In this document: piece after piece, positions 49,879-59,923 of the stretch
Numbering within the stretch: position 1 is the stretch's first letter
How the letters are laid out: every line of letters starts with the position of its first letter
Assembly: GCA_020722575.1 (NCBI GenBank)
Contig: DYKN01000013.1
Location: 1-64,000, forward strand
Reading direction: 5' to 3'
DNA length: 64,000 nt
From: Rikenella microfusus
GTDB lineage: Bacteria > Bacteroidota > Bacteroidia > Bacteroidales > VadinHA17
Notes under the pieces: model-generated
Told to the model about the DNA's origin: nothing
Database searches by the model: none
The model's input: only the letters and a program-made list of their open reading frames with translations
Translations under genes and position numbers: made by a program

Positions 49879-51083
49879 TTTTTAATATTCTTGAGTATAT
49901 CTTCGGCGTCTTTTACCTTTTTCTGAATAACCTTGTTTTCAGGATCAATGGTCAAAGCTTTATTCCATTCCAGTATGGCCTTCTCAAATTCTTCCTGGAC
50001 GAAATAGGACAATCCTTTATAATAATGAAGTTCTATCAACTTCTGTTGGTTTGGGTTTAATCCACTGATCGTCTCAAAGAGATCGAATTTAGTATTGACA
50101 GAGAAATTGTTTACAGAATTGAATACTGCATAAGGTGAATAGACATAATCCACATGTGTATCAAAACCTTTAAACCGATAACGGATCCCTACTCCTGCAG
50201 TAAAAAAATTGAGATCATATCCAAGTTTAAACCCACATCGGACAAATACAAGGTCTCTAAAAACATATTCTACTCCAGCGTTCAGCCTATAATCAAGGTC
50301 AATAACACTTCTGATATTATAGAGGTATTTGTTCAGATCCAGTGTCGCATAAAGGCTATGATGTTGGTTTCCAGTGCCTTCCATTCCTATCAAAACAGGA
50401 TAATAAAGACCTGCCTTTAATTTCAGAGGAACGATATCCGTATATGCTTTTGTTGATATGTTTTGCAGGGCTATCCCCACCTTGACATTGTTCAAAGATA
50501 ACCATTTATTTGGGAAATATGGAATTTTGAGGTTCTTAACAAAAAACTGGGTTCCTAAATCAGCTGCAAAAGCATTGATCTTCAAATCATTGATTCCTAA
50601 GACACCCCATTTCAGCTGCATCCCTACTGAATACTGTTTCAACCGCATAGCATAGGCAAGATTGATGACTGAACTTCCAAAATCCACAGTACCATCAGGG
50701 TAGCCATATTTGTCATAATTAATGAAAGGTGCTAAATGAAGGAATGTCCAACTACCTCCCATTGTACCTTTCACCCTACCAAATTTCACTGGCTGGGCAT
50801 ACGCCAGGTATTCTACTGAAGTATCATCAAACCAGTCGAGATGTACAAAGGCTGCCTGATTCCTGTTCAATGGAACAAGTCCTGCGGGATTGGAGGTCAG
50901 TCCCGTCACGTCTTCAGCAGCTGCACAATAAGCGCCTCCTAACCCATTCACCCTGCTATTCAATTCAAATTGGAATAGGTTCATACCGTCTGTACCGGCA
51001 AAATCCGTAAGACTGCCAGTCGCAAAAAGTTGTGGTAAACATGTTAGTAAAACGGTTATGTAGGCGAGCGTTAAAAGTCTCAT
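49875..51083 (-). CDS. PorV/UPF0164-like outer-membrane barrel with C-terminal TPR
   Basis: 402 aa: signal peptide (about 5-21), then a PorV/PorQ and UPF0164-type beta-barrel that starts with the hallmark NSRVNGLGGAYCAAAEDVTG and TSNPAGL, then a C-terminal TPR-like pair (GLSYFVQEEFEKAILEWNKALTIDPEN). Barrel relatives act in type IX-like secretion (PorV) or in treponemal outer membranes. It overlaps both neighbours by 4 bases. A role as the exit partner for the FlgD-Ig protein next to it is an inference. Confidence 0.8.
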   Translation of the reverse strand: MRLLTLAYITVLLTCLPQLFATGSLTDFAGTDGMNLFQFELNSRVNGLGGAYCAAAEDVTGLTSNPAGLVPLNRNQAAFVHLDWFDDTSVEYLAYAQPVKFGRVKGTMGGSWTFLHLAPFINYDKYGYPDGTVDFGSSVINLAYAMRLKQYSVGMQLKWGVLGINDLKINAFAADLGTQFFVKNLKIPYFPNKWLSLNNVKVGIALQNISTKAYTDIVPLKLKAGLYYPVLIGMEGTGNQHHSLYATLDLNKYLYNIRSVIDLDYRLNAGVEYVFRDLVFVRCGFKLGYDLNFFTAGVGIRYRFKGFDTHVDYVYSPYAVFNSVNNFSVNTKFDLFETISGLNPNQQKLIELHYYKGLSYFVQEEFEKAILEWNKALTIDPENKVIQKKVKDAEDILKNIKK

Positions 51084-52393
51084 TTGATGATAATCACCTT
51101 CCTAACTTGATTGACATCTTTAGCTCGAATTGTAACAAAATACATACCGACAGCAACAGTCATTCCAGCATGGTTTTTACCATCCCAAAGAATTGGTCCG
51201 TATTTACCTGGTTCTTTCACACCTTCATCATACCGTCTGACAAGATCACCCTTGAGGTCATAGATATCAATTCGTACACGTCCTTTTTTCACAACCTCAT
51301 AAAGAATATTTATGTTCTGATCAATACGCAAATCAAGAATAGTTGGGAATACATTGAAATTTTGACCTTGGTCTGGCCGTTGTTTAATCTGGTACATGTA
51401 AGGTGTTCCAGCATTGTCATAAACAACATGATCTACTGAAACTATGAATTTGACAGTTTCACCATCCTTGAATTCAGAATCATTGGCGGGTATCAGACCT
51501 TGCCAAGTCATACCGTTCCAAGACAGTTTAACAGCACGATCGTTCATATTTGGTCCATAAGCACCATCTGGATTCTCTGAGACATCATAATATATCCAGA
51601 CATTGTCTGCATCTTTCGGGTCTCTATCAAGTGTTACATTCACAAGAATATCCGAAGCATTTAGGAACTGACTTCCTCCAAAATCCGTTATCAATTTCAT
51701 TCCATCGTTCGCAGTTACAGCCTTCACAGCATTTGTAGGAGCATAAGTTATGATTGTGTTTGTAATCCATCGGACATAATTACTCATTACGTTCGAACGG
51801 ACTGTCTTCACCTCGATAACAACCCTGTTGGTAATGCCGATGGGAGCAGAAGGCGGCACACTCACCTGGAGGAAACAGGTGAAGAGGTCGCCTTCGCCCA
51901 ATGCCGGCGTATTGGTGATCCTGATATCACCAGCGTCAAAGGTTCCATTGTCATTCGTATCACCATAGACAGCAGTCGTCATGTTCGTAACCATATTGGA
52001 TACGACACGCACGCGGAATATGTCTGAATAATTGTTGGATGACTGGATATCAAAGGGAAGTGAAGAGACAGAACCTATGACAGCATAAGAGGTTGTCGAG
52101 GTTACGTTGAACTGAACGAAATCTGAAACGACATTGGTAGCATAGGCCGATGTCGAATACCCCGTACCAGCAAGGTTTGAATAAACCGCAGTTACGGTAT
52201 TCGTCAGACCTGTTCCGGAAGGAGTCTTAGCCATTAGTGCGGAGTCCGCCATGAGTAATGCCAGAAGGAACATTACACCTGTCACACTCGGACGTAACCG
52301 TCCAAATATCCAGGACTTCACTGAGGAGCCAAGATTGAATAAACTGGTTGCAAGGGCTTCAGTGACTATGGGAATACGTTTAAGTATACCCAT
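51080..52393 (-). CDS. Secreted protein with C-terminal FlgD-Ig-like domain
   Basis: 437 aa: a long signal region with the hydrophobic stretch near 36-54, an N-terminal motif (LTNTVTAVYSNLAGTGYS) shared with the neighbouring 52644-53705 protein, a beta-rich middle with a dockerin-like GDTNDNGTFDAGD loop, and a C-terminal FlgD-Ig-like domain (DIYDLKGDLVRRYDEG, YFVTIRAKD then VRKVIIIK). Such C-terminal domains are common sorting tails in type IX-like secretion and in other diderms. The N-terminal half has visibly higher G+C than the rest. AAAGGTG precedes the ATG. Confidence 0.75.
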   Translation of the reverse strand: MGILKRIPIVTEALATSLFNLGSSVKSWIFGRLRPSVTGVMFLLALLMADSALMAKTPSGTGLTNTVTAVYSNLAGTGYSTSAYATNVVSDFVQFNVTSTTSYAVIGSVSSLPFDIQSSNNYSDIFRVRVVSNMVTNMTTAVYGDTNDNGTFDAGDIRITNTPALGEGDLFTCFLQVSVPPSAPIGITNRVVIEVKTVRSNVMSNYVRWITNTIITYAPTNAVKAVTANDGMKLITDFGGSQFLNASDILVNVTLDRDPKDADNVWIYYDVSENPDGAYGPNMNDRAVKLSWNGMTWQGLIPANDSEFKDGETVKFIVSVDHVVYDNAGTPYMYQIKQRPDQGQNFNVFPTILDLRIDQNINILYEVVKKGRVRIDIYDLKGDLVRRYDEGVKEPGKYGPILWDGKNHAGMTVAVGMYFVTIRAKDVNQVRKVIIIK

Positions 52394-52590
52394 GAACTCT
52401 CACCTTTGGTTTTAGATTATGTCAGGAAAGTGCATTATCATGGGGAAAGGGAATAACACTGGTACTACTGTTATAGTAAGATTCATAAATAATAAATCTA
52501 CTTATAGTCTTGGATAAAAATGCGAGTATCAAAAAATGTTATTGTGGCAGATACAAATGCAAGTAAAGTGTATGAACTCCCTTATGTTCC

Positions 52591-52610
52591 CCGGATAAAC
52601 AACTATCCGG
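52591..52610. repeat. Perfect 7-bp GC-rich inverted repeat in the intergenic region
   Basis: CCGGATA (52591-52597) and TATCCGG (52604-52610) form a hairpin with a 6-nt loop, 33 bases after the stop of the upstream minus-strand gene. No T run follows, so it may be an mRNA-stabilising or weak termination structure. The rest of 52394-52643 holds no gene that I see. Confidence 0.4.
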
Positions 52611-52643
52611 ACAAAGTCATGAAATCTCCTAAGTTTTTAGGTA

Positions 52644-53705
52644 TTATTTCACTCGGACCTTGTACATAAGGGTGCCTTTTGCGCTTCCAGGGATATTGGA
52701 GCTATAACTGAAAACTACAGAGCCTGAATTTGCGGAACCAGTCAAACCATAGTTTTTAGCTAAAGATTTAATTGGTGTTGAGCCATCATCAGCAAGGACT
52801 TTTCCAGCATCAAAAGCAGTCTTATATGATATGAAATAGTCAGATGTTATCTTCACATCATTGGTATATGCGAGCGATCCGGAAACAAAGTCAAAGACTG
52901 TTGTATTGATGGGATCAGAGAAACTGAGATGCTTGACAAAACCAGATCCGGCATTGGTCCATGTGATTACATAGACAATTTCTGAACCTGGAACAACATC
53001 TTTCCAGTGGGCGCCTGCAGCCAGAGCCATGAAAGAGGCAGAGTTGGTAACTTCCGATCTCTTTGAAATCACTATGCTCGGTGCCTGAACTATAGCAATA
53101 GCAATTCCATTTGTGATGAAATCACGTCCACCAAAAATGGTTGTGCCGTTCATGCTGGTATAGGCTGTCAGACCGGAGAGAGCACCATAGACACTGTTAT
53201 AGACACCTGCATTGCTGATCTGTGATCCCCAAATGTTGGTTGAAGATTCGCCATCAACTGCAGCAGCATCAGCTCTCATATAAAGATAAAAAGTCTGGAA
53301 ATCATCTTCAGCAAGAGTGAAGGATTTGAAAGCTCCACCACTTGTACTGACATTTGTATAGAAATTGTAGTACCAAGAATGAGTACCAACAGTAGCAATC
53401 CTGTAGTTGGACAATGCAATGACCACAGAAGTGTTACCACGGTTGGTAACAGACATCATAAATGTTGTTCCTGCACCAGGAGCAACATATTTTACGGCAT
53501 AATTGCTATAATCTGACTTCAGACCATAGATGGCATTGACTGTATTTGTTTCATAGGCCTTATTTGAATAAGGTGTATTCCCCAAATTGGAATAAATGGC
53601 TGTTACAGTATTTGTAACACCAACTCCTGCAGCGGTTCCAGAGGCATGCAATGCCATCGGAATAAATAGAAAAAGCGCCATAAGCGCGGTAATGATTCTT
53701 TTCAT
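52644..53705 (-). CDS. Secreted surface protein sharing an N-terminal motif with its neighbour
   Basis: About 353 aa: a clear signal peptide (MKRIITALMALFLFIPMALHASG), the motif VTNTVTAIYSNLGNTPYS then AYETNTVNAIYG, and a beta-rich Ser/Thr/Asn-rich body. The last part (IVYVITWTNAGSGFVKHLSFSDPIN) resembles DUF11-type repeats. No enzyme motif. I chose the ATG at 53705 because AAGGAG lies 6 bases before it and a signal peptide starts there; a frame from 53783 has AAGAGG before it too. It ends with a short VRVK tail without a FlgD-Ig domain. Confidence 0.7.
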   Translation of the reverse strand: MKRIITALMALFLFIPMALHASGTAAGVGVTNTVTAIYSNLGNTPYSNKAYETNTVNAIYGLKSDYSNYAVKYVAPGAGTTFMMSVTNRGNTSVVIALSNYRIATVGTHSWYYNFYTNVSTSGGAFKSFTLAEDDFQTFYLYMRADAAAVDGESSTNIWGSQISNAGVYNSVYGALSGLTAYTSMNGTTIFGGRDFITNGIAIAIVQAPSIVISKRSEVTNSASFMALAAGAHWKDVVPGSEIVYVITWTNAGSGFVKHLSFSDPINTTVFDFVSGSLAYTNDVKITSDYFISYKTAFDAGKVLADDGSTPIKSLAKNYGLTGSANSGSVVFSYSSNIPGSAKGTLMYKVRVK

Positions 53706-53897
53706 GACTGACTCCTTGTTTTTATTTTTTTGTGAAATGTCGTAAATCTCGTTCCTCTTCAGATGTTTCTCTTTACTTTTCATTTTGATGTACCTCTTAT
53801 TGATTTTTTTTCAGGTTCGGAATCGGTGGTCAACCTTTATGACCTTGCAACCTCCTTAGTTTCAGAATATGGCCAAGCAGAATCCTATCACCTCCTT
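53706..53897 (-). promoter_or_regulatory. Leader of the surface-protein gene with two ribosome-site-like strings
   Basis: The 192-base leader carries AAAGGAGGTGAT (53898-53887) and TAAGGAGG (53858-53851) on the minus strand. The first overlaps the previous stop and matches the anti-Shine-Dalgarno end of 16S RNA over 12 bases, yet no ATG follows closely. A 5-bp hairpin GGTCA/TGACC (53844-53828) has a loop whose AGGT could pair with ACCT (53816-53813). I cannot name an RNA family for this. Confidence 0.3.
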
Positions 53898-55013
53898 TTA
53901 TGGAAAAATCTTAATCTCATGTATTTGGATAAAATTCCATTTGCCGTGTTTTGAAAAATACTTGGACTTTATAGCTGTTAACCTCACATAACGGCCTTCT
54001 TTTGTTGGAAACTGGATCTCCTGCACTTTAACAGGTGTGCCGGACATGTAAGTCCGAGGGACCTTATCCGCATCAAGTTGGGAAGCAATAGTCTTCCATA
54101 CCTTTAAATCCTCACTGATTTCAACATTATATTCGGTGCTATAAGCCAAAGCACGCCAGATAACAATGACTTTGGAGATCTTCGTCTTTTTACCAAGATC
54201 TATTATAATCTGTTGGTTGTTGGAACGAATATCGCCAGAAACGGACATCCCTTTGAAATAGTCCACTCGACCATCAGTAATACGCTGAAGGGAATTCGGA
54301 CTCATATCAAAAAGTCCATCTTCATAAACATAATTGGTAAAAGTCCCTGATACGGTTTTTCCCAAGGCAAGATTATCTTCCAATGTCGAAAAAGACTTGA
54401 TTTCTGTATTGTTAGTAATATTGTCTTTGTTCACTATCTGGATGAAATAGTAATATCTACTTGAAGGTTTTAATCCTGAAATAAGAAACTCACCAGAAGC
54501 CGTTTCTTCCATGGGTATCACATTACGATTAATCTCACCCTCTTTGACATAAATAAGTGATGATAGGACTGCTGCGTTCGCCTCCCACTTGATACGAACA
54601 TATTCCTTACTTTGGCTTGATACTTCATTCTTTGTGATAACTGGAAGTGGATTCCCCGCTGTTAAAAAGGTCTTAATCCCTGATTTTACAACTACAGGCT
54701 TGTTTGCTTTATACTGGAAATTACAAGATATTTCGTAATAATAAACTGTCCCTTTTTGAAGATTATTGAGAAGAATCTGATGGTTGATTGCTTCACCAAT
54801 ACTAAATGCTTGGTTATGTAATCGAGCCGAATCTTCTCCATAGGCTACACTTCCAGTGGAAAGTTGGTCTGTTTTCCACTTGATAATAACATAATTTTCA
54901 GTGATATTGGTCACCACTGAATAAATCAACTTGTCCGCATTTAAATATGATGCAAATACAAATGCCAGTATATATAGAATAAATGCGGTTCTTACGAGCT
55001 TGGCCATACTCAT
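53898..55013 (-). CDS. Secreted protein with FN3 and discoidin (F5/8C) domains
   Basis: 371 aa: a signal peptide (about 5-23), one or two fibronectin-III modules (NITENYVIIKWKTDQLSTGS, and SSRYYYFIQIVNKDN), then a coagulation factor 5/8 type C-like domain (NNQQIIIDLGKKTKISKVIV, WKTIASQLDADKVP and FPTKEGRYVRLTAIKS). These are carbohydrate or surface-binding modules, so it is probably an exported adhesin-like protein. ATG at 55013 follows GAGG by 5 bases; a GTG at 55019 is also possible. It has a promoter upstream. Confidence 0.78.
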   Translation of the reverse strand: MSMAKLVRTAFILYILAFVFASYLNADKLIYSVVTNITENYVIIKWKTDQLSTGSVAYGEDSARLHNQAFSIGEAINHQILLNNLQKGTVYYYEISCNFQYKANKPVVVKSGIKTFLTAGNPLPVITKNEVSSQSKEYVRIKWEANAAVLSSLIYVKEGEINRNVIPMEETASGEFLISGLKPSSRYYYFIQIVNKDNITNNTEIKSFSTLEDNLALGKTVSGTFTNYVYEDGLFDMSPNSLQRITDGRVDYFKGMSVSGDIRSNNQQIIIDLGKKTKISKVIVIWRALAYSTEYNVEISEDLKVWKTIASQLDADKVPRTYMSGTPVKVQEIQFPTKEGRYVRLTAIKSKYFSKHGKWNFIQIHEIKIFP

Positions 55014-55114
55014 AATCACCTCACATAACTAAAACATGCAATAATCGTTCCATTTTTAATAATCACTATATATATAAATATCTAATAAATAATATATTAT
55101 TTAAAAAAAAAATA

Positions 55115-55142
55115 ATTATATGTATAAAAATTACACAATCAA
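55115..55142 (-). promoter_or_regulatory. Promoter for the FN3/discoidin gene
   Basis: TTGATT (55142-55137), a 16-base spacer and a perfect TATAAT (55120-55115) on the minus strand, in a 157-base AT-rich intergenic stretch. A 7-bp hairpin (CAGTTTA/TAAACTG) sits further upstream, after the PBP gene. Confidence 0.55.
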
Positions 55143-55176
55143 TTTGATCAGTTTAGCCGTTATTTAAACTGTTACG

Positions 55177-57063
55177 TTATTTGAACCAAATTGTAAGAGG
55201 GATCTTTCGGTCTACTTTCACACCAACATTTGGATACTGTTTAAAAGCGATTCCTGATCCTATAAAGTTTGGTGTCATACCCAAACGCTCTGCTAAAATG
55301 ACACTCTGCTTGATATTCAATCCCGAAAAGTCAGGGATGATTTCATAATTATCATAAATCTTTAAAGAAATTCCTTTATTTGGGAATTCAGCTTTGTTAT
55401 TGACACTGACAAAATTTCCAACTGGAATGATGTTCAAATAACTGTTAATTTTAATGGAAATTTCCCTGAAAATAGGAGCTGCAATAAGTCCACCTGTCGC
55501 ATCAATCATGTTTTTAGGCATTCTGACAACAATCAGAATAATGATCTCTGGATTTTCCAAAGGATAAAAACCTAAAAAAGATAAAATGTGCTTATCAGTG
55601 TAATACCTTTTATTTTTCACATCATAAACCTGGGAAGTACCTGTCTTTCCTGCTATTTCATATTTAGGAATACTCGCTCTTTCTCCAGTTCCGCCTTTTG
55701 AGGTTACTTTAAGCATCATTGCCTTGATCTCCTTTGTAACCACAGAAGACATCACATTTCTTATGGCAATAGGAGAATAAGATTTATAAGGGTGACCATT
55801 AGCATAAGTAATCTCTTTGACAATATGTGGATGATAGAGATTCCCGCCATTAGCAAAAGCCGCGGCTGCCGTAATCATTTGTAGCGGTGTTACTCCAATT
55901 TCCTGTCCTATGGCTATACTTGCCCTTGAGAAGTACGTCCATTGACTTGAAGGCCTGAGAAGTCCTTTTGATTCTCCAGGCAATTCAATACCTGTCATGC
56001 TTCCAAAACCGAAATTTCTTATCACAGAAAAAAACGATCTGGGATCCAATGAAAGGGTCCTGTCAATCAAAGCTGTATTACAGGAATACTTCAAAACATC
56101 AGAATAATTTATAACTCCATGTGTTTTCCAGCATTTTATCCGCTTGTTCCCTACTTTTATGCTGCCAGTACACTTATACACACCTTCCAATGGGAATTTT
56201 TTATCATGATATAACGCCGCTAAAGTTATCAGTTTGAATACGGATCCTGGTTCGTAATAGTCTGAAATCGCCCTGTTTTTTAACGAGCTCGCAGAAAAAA
56301 GTTTTATATTGTTCGGATCAAAATCAGGCAGGTTTGCCATTGCTAATATTTCACCATTGCCAGGATTCATGACGATCGCTGTTATTGATTCAGGCTTGAA
56401 TTCAATATAAGCTTTTCCTATCTCCTTCTCTACAATATGTTGGATATATTTATCCAATGTCAGTATGACTCGCTTCCCTTCGGTAACCTTAAAAAAACTG
56501 TCTTTTGCAGCATCTTCCTTCTGAAAATCCTGGTCTGATACATCCCCTTTTAATTCATTATTGAAAAAAAGTTCTAGTCCTTCTAGTCCATAATTATCAA
56601 CGCCAACACATCCCAAGACATGGGAAGCAAGATGTTGGTTAGGATAATATCTCTTATATTCAGGTATAAATTGAAGTCCAGGCAATTCCAGTTTTCTGAT
56701 TTTTTCCAATGTTGAATTATCGACTTTTCTCTTAAGCCATACGAATTTGGAATCCCGTTTTGATAATTCCTTAAACTCGCCATAATCTATATTCAATAAA
56801 TTACATAACGTGGAATATTCCTTCAAGCGGTCTATTTTTAACCTTTCTGGATTTATTGCGATAGATGTCTGTCGGATACTTAAAGCAAGAGCATTTCCAT
56901 TCCTATCTTGAATGACGCCTCGCTCATACGACATCAAATCGGATTTTGCATAAGCCAATTTTTGGCTGTTTTTTGAGAAAAAATCAATATAAATGATACG
57001 TGTGAAAATCAATCCTAAACAAAGGACAAGGATAAGGACAAGAAGATTTAATCGGTCTTTCAT
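55177..57063 (-). CDS. Class B penicillin-binding protein (FtsI/SpoVD-like) with PASTA-like tail
   Basis: 628 aa: one N-terminal membrane span (about 6-26), a dimerisation domain, and a transpeptidase with the active Ser in PGSVFKLITL (SxxK), SCN in YSCNTALID and KTGTS in AGKTGTSQVYD. A C-terminal single PASTA-like repeat (IIPDFSGLNIKQSVILAERLG) recalls SpoVD and PBP2X. It cross-links septal or spore-type peptidoglycan. It starts on the last base of the uvrA stop. Confidence 0.92.
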   Translation of the reverse strand: MKDRLNLLVLILVLCLGLIFTRIIYIDFFSKNSQKLAYAKSDLMSYERGVIQDRNGNALALSIRQTSIAINPERLKIDRLKEYSTLCNLLNIDYGEFKELSKRDSKFVWLKRKVDNSTLEKIRKLELPGLQFIPEYKRYYPNQHLASHVLGCVGVDNYGLEGLELFFNNELKGDVSDQDFQKEDAAKDSFFKVTEGKRVILTLDKYIQHIVEKEIGKAYIEFKPESITAIVMNPGNGEILAMANLPDFDPNNIKLFSASSLKNRAISDYYEPGSVFKLITLAALYHDKKFPLEGVYKCTGSIKVGNKRIKCWKTHGVINYSDVLKYSCNTALIDRTLSLDPRSFFSVIRNFGFGSMTGIELPGESKGLLRPSSQWTYFSRASIAIGQEIGVTPLQMITAAAAFANGGNLYHPHIVKEITYANGHPYKSYSPIAIRNVMSSVVTKEIKAMMLKVTSKGGTGERASIPKYEIAGKTGTSQVYDVKNKRYYTDKHILSFLGFYPLENPEIIILIVVRMPKNMIDATGGLIAAPIFREISIKINSYLNIIPVGNFVSVNNKAEFPNKGISLKIYDNYEIIPDFSGLNIKQSVILAERLGMTPNFIGSGIAFKQYPNVGVKVDRKIPLTIWFK

Positions 57064-59879
57064 CAGGTGCCCATAAGGTGTTTCTTTAAAAACACACCCG
57101 TTACAGAATTGATATTTGCAGATACCTCTTCAGGAGTTCCTTCAGCCACCACCATTCCACCAGCATCACCACCCTCTGGACCCAAATCGATAATATGATC
57201 TGCCATTTTAATGATATCCATATTATGTTCTATGACAATCACGGTATTCCCACTGTCAACAAATCGATTTAATACGTCGATAAGCTGCATGACATCAGCA
57301 AAATGCAAACCTGTTGTAGGTTCATCTAGAAGATATAATGTTTTCCCGGTACTACGTTTCGCAAGTTCCGAAGCCAGCTTGATTCTTTGAGCTTCGCCAC
57401 CAGAAAAAGTTGTTGCAGATTGACCAAGCCGTATATATCCTAATCCCACATCATATAATGTCTGCAATTTGTTGCGTATCACTGGAATATTTGAAAAAAA
57501 AGAAAGTGATTCTTCAACAGTCATATCCAACACTTCAGAAATATCCTTCCCTTTATATTTTATCTCCAAAGTTTCCTGATTAAACCTGCGTCCTTTGCAT
57601 TCTTCACATTGGACATATACATCGGGAAGAAAATGCATCTCAATTTTAATGACTCCATCCCCTTCACATGTTTCACAACGCCCTCCGGCAACATTAAAAC
57701 TGAAACGGCCTGGCTGATAACCTCTCATTTTTGAATCTGGCAGATTTGAAAAAAGGTCACGAATCGGCGTAAAAACGCCAGTATATGTTGCAGGATTTGA
57801 ACGAGGTGTACGCCCTATTGGAGATTGATCAATACAGATGATTTTGTCAATATGCTCTGTCCCAGTAATACTCCTGTATTTCCCTCCATACATGATATCC
57901 CTATTGATTTTTCTTGACAACTCTGGAAATAATATATCATTTATCAAAGTACTCTTCCCAGAACCCGACACTCCTGTAATACAGATGAACTTTCCTAATG
58001 GAAAAACAACATCGATATTCTTAAGATTATGTTCAACCGCGCCTTTTAACACAATCTCATGTCCATTACCAAGCCTTCGTTTTTTGGGAATTTGAATCCT
58101 AAGTTTTCCAGACAAATATTGTCCAGTCAATGAACTTTCACATTTTAAAATATCTTTCAAATCCCCTTGACAGACAATATGACCACCTTTTTCCCCTGCA
58201 CCTGGTCCCATATCAACGATATAGTCTGCAGTTCTCATTGTTTCTTCATCATGCTCAATGACGATCAAGGTGTTACCAAGATCCCTTAACATGACAAGAC
58301 TATCAAGCAATTTCTTGTTATCTTTCTGGTGCAAACCGATACTTGGCTCGTCAAGGATATAGGTGACCCCGACAAGTCTTGACCCTATCTGTGTAGCAAG
58401 CCTGATTCTCTGGGCTTCTCCTCCAGATAACGTGCCGGCTTTACGATCCAAAGTCAGGTATGAAAGTCCGACATCATTAAGAAAGGTCAACCGTTCATTG
58501 ATCTCTTTCAAAATAAGCTTTGCTATGTCCGCCTCTTTTTTCGTCAATGTCAATGAACTAAAAAAATCAAGTGCTTTCCTCACTGACATCTGTGTAATCT
58601 GTATGATATTCAAACCTTCAATTTTTATTGCAAGAGACTCTTCCTTTAACCTCATTCCTTTACATGCTGTACAAGGAATTTCTGACATGTATTTTTCTAT
58701 TTCTTCGCGCATCATCTGGGAAGTTGTCTGCTTATATCGCCTCTCCAGGTTATGAACCAATCCCTCAAATCCTGACGAATATTCTCCTTGAAACTTGTCA
58801 GATTTATAGACAAATTTTATTTTCTCATCTGTACCAAACAAAACCATCTTTTTAAATTTATCAGGCAACTGTTTCCATGGAGTTGAAAGGCTAATCTTGA
58901 ATTTTTTTGCTAATTGAGAAATAAATGAAGAATAAAATCCCCTTTCGTTGAACCCAAAAAACCTGATTGCGCCCTCATCTATTGACTTGTCAATATCTGG
59001 TACGAGAAGCTTAGGATCTATTTGCAGCTTGACTCCCAAGCCAGTGCATTCAGGACATGCGCCATATGGATTATTAAAGGAAAACAATCGCGGAGACAGT
59101 TCTCCATAACTGATATTACATGTTGGACATGTCAAATATTGGGAAAAAAGATGGTCATGCTCATTATGATTGACGATGACCTGCCCTTCTCCAATTTTCA
59201 ATGCTGTCTCAACAGAATCAGACAACCTTTTTTTAATATCCTCTCTTACGACAAGCCTGTCAATAATAACCTCTAAAGTATGTTTCCTGTTTTTTTCAAT
59301 TTTAATATCGTCCTCTTCTGAAAGATTTATCAGTTTCCCATCCAGCCGGATTCTCTGAAATCCTTCTTTACGGACTTCATCAATAATCTTCTTATATTCA
59401 CCTTTACGTCCTTTTACAACAGGTGCAATCAGAATGACCTTACTGCCTTCAGGAAAAGCCATAATCTGATTAATAATCGATGAGGAACTCTGTTTTGTAA
59501 TGGGCTTCCCACACTGATAACAAAAAGGTCTCCCCACTCTCGCAAAAAGAAGTCTTAAATAGTCATAGATTTCCGTTATCGTGCCGACTGTAGAACGTGG
59601 ATTATTTGAGATTGTTTTCTGCTCGATTGAAATGGCAGGAGACAGACCTTCGATCGAATCAACATCTGGCTTTTGCATCTGACCGAGAAACTGACGGGCA
59701 TATGCGGAAAGTGACTCTACATATCTTCTTTGTCCCTCTGCATAAACCGTATCGAAAGCTAAAGAAGATTTTCCGGAACCAGATAAACCGGTTATAACAT
59801 TAAATTTATTACGTGGAAGCGCTATATTTACATTTTTTAGATTATGCTCTCTTGCACCTTTGATAGTAATAAATTCCAT
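57063..59879 (-). CDS. uvrA: Excinuclease ABC subunit A
   Basis: 938 aa. Two ABC ATPase halves with Walker [14 protein letters not shown] and [13 protein letters not shown], and signatures [16 protein letters not shown] and [12 protein letters not shown]. Two zinc fingers are visible: CPTCNISY...CPEC and CETCEGDG...CEECKG. It recognises damaged DNA with UvrB. There is no ribosome site before the ATG, which lies only 5 bases after the -10 of a TTGACA-type promoter. The start is the family's usual one ([10 protein letters not shown] right after). Confidence 0.96.
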   Translation of the reverse strand: MEFITIKGAREHNLKNVNIALPRNKFNVITGLSGSGKSSLAFDTVYAEGQRRYVESLSAYARQFLGQMQKPDVDSIEGLSPAISIEQKTISNNPRSTVGTITEIYDYLRLLFARVGRPFCYQCGKPITKQSSSSIINQIMAFPEGSKVILIAPVVKGRKGEYKKIIDEVRKEGFQRIRLDGKLINLSEEDDIKIEKNRKHTLEVIIDRLVVREDIKKRLSDSVETALKIGEGQVIVNHNEHDHLFSQYLTCPTCNISYGELSPRLFSFNNPYGACPECTGLGVKLQIDPKLLVPDIDKSIDEGAIRFFGFNERGFYSSFISQLAKKFKISLSTPWKQLPDKFKKMVLFGTDEKIKFVYKSDKFQGEYSSGFEGLVHNLERRYKQTTSQMMREEIEKYMSEIPCTACKGMRLKEESLAIKIEGLNIIQITQMSVRKALDFFSSLTLTKKEADIAKLILKEINERLTFLNDVGLSYLTLDRKAGTLSGGEAQRIRLATQIGSRLVGVTYILDEPSIGLHQKDNKKLLDSLVMLRDLGNTLIVIEHDEETMRTADYIVDMGPGAGEKGGHIVCQGDLKDILKCESSLTGQYLSGKLRIQIPKKRRLGNGHEIVLKGAVEHNLKNIDVVFPLGKFICITGVSGSGKSTLINDILFPELSRKINRDIMYGGKYRSITGTEHIDKIICIDQSPIGRTPRSNPATYTGVFTPIRDLFSNLPDSKMRGYQPGRFSFNVAGGRCETCEGDGVIKIEMHFLPDVYVQCEECKGRRFNQETLEIKYKGKDISEVLDMTVEESLSFFSNIPVIRNKLQTLYDVGLGYIRLGQSATTFSGGEAQRIKLASELAKRSTGKTLYLLDEPTTGLHFADVMQLIDVLNRFVDSGNTVIVIEHNMDIIKMADHIIDLGPEGGDAGGMVVAEGTPEEVSANINSVTGVFLKKHLMGT

Positions 59880-59884
59880 AACTT

Positions 59885-59913
59885 AAGATATTCATAATCA
59901 TGGAATTTGTCAA
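59885..59913 (-). promoter_or_regulatory. Promoter for uvrA (predicts leaderless mRNA)
   Basis: A perfect TTGACA (59913-59908), a 17-base spacer and TATCTT (59890-59885) on the minus strand. Only 5 bases separate the -10 from the uvrA ATG. Confidence 0.5.
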
Positions 59914-59923
59914 ATTACACCTA

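Noticed and set aside
53828..53844. A c-di-GMP or preQ1 riboswitch in the surface-protein leader
   Set aside because: The hairpin and A-rich tail are only loosely similar; the conserved cores of those riboswitch classes are absent.
53763..53954. A 63-aa plus-strand open frame opposite the surface-protein leader
   Set aside because: There is no ribosome site or family match, and it runs antisense to the end of the FN3 gene.
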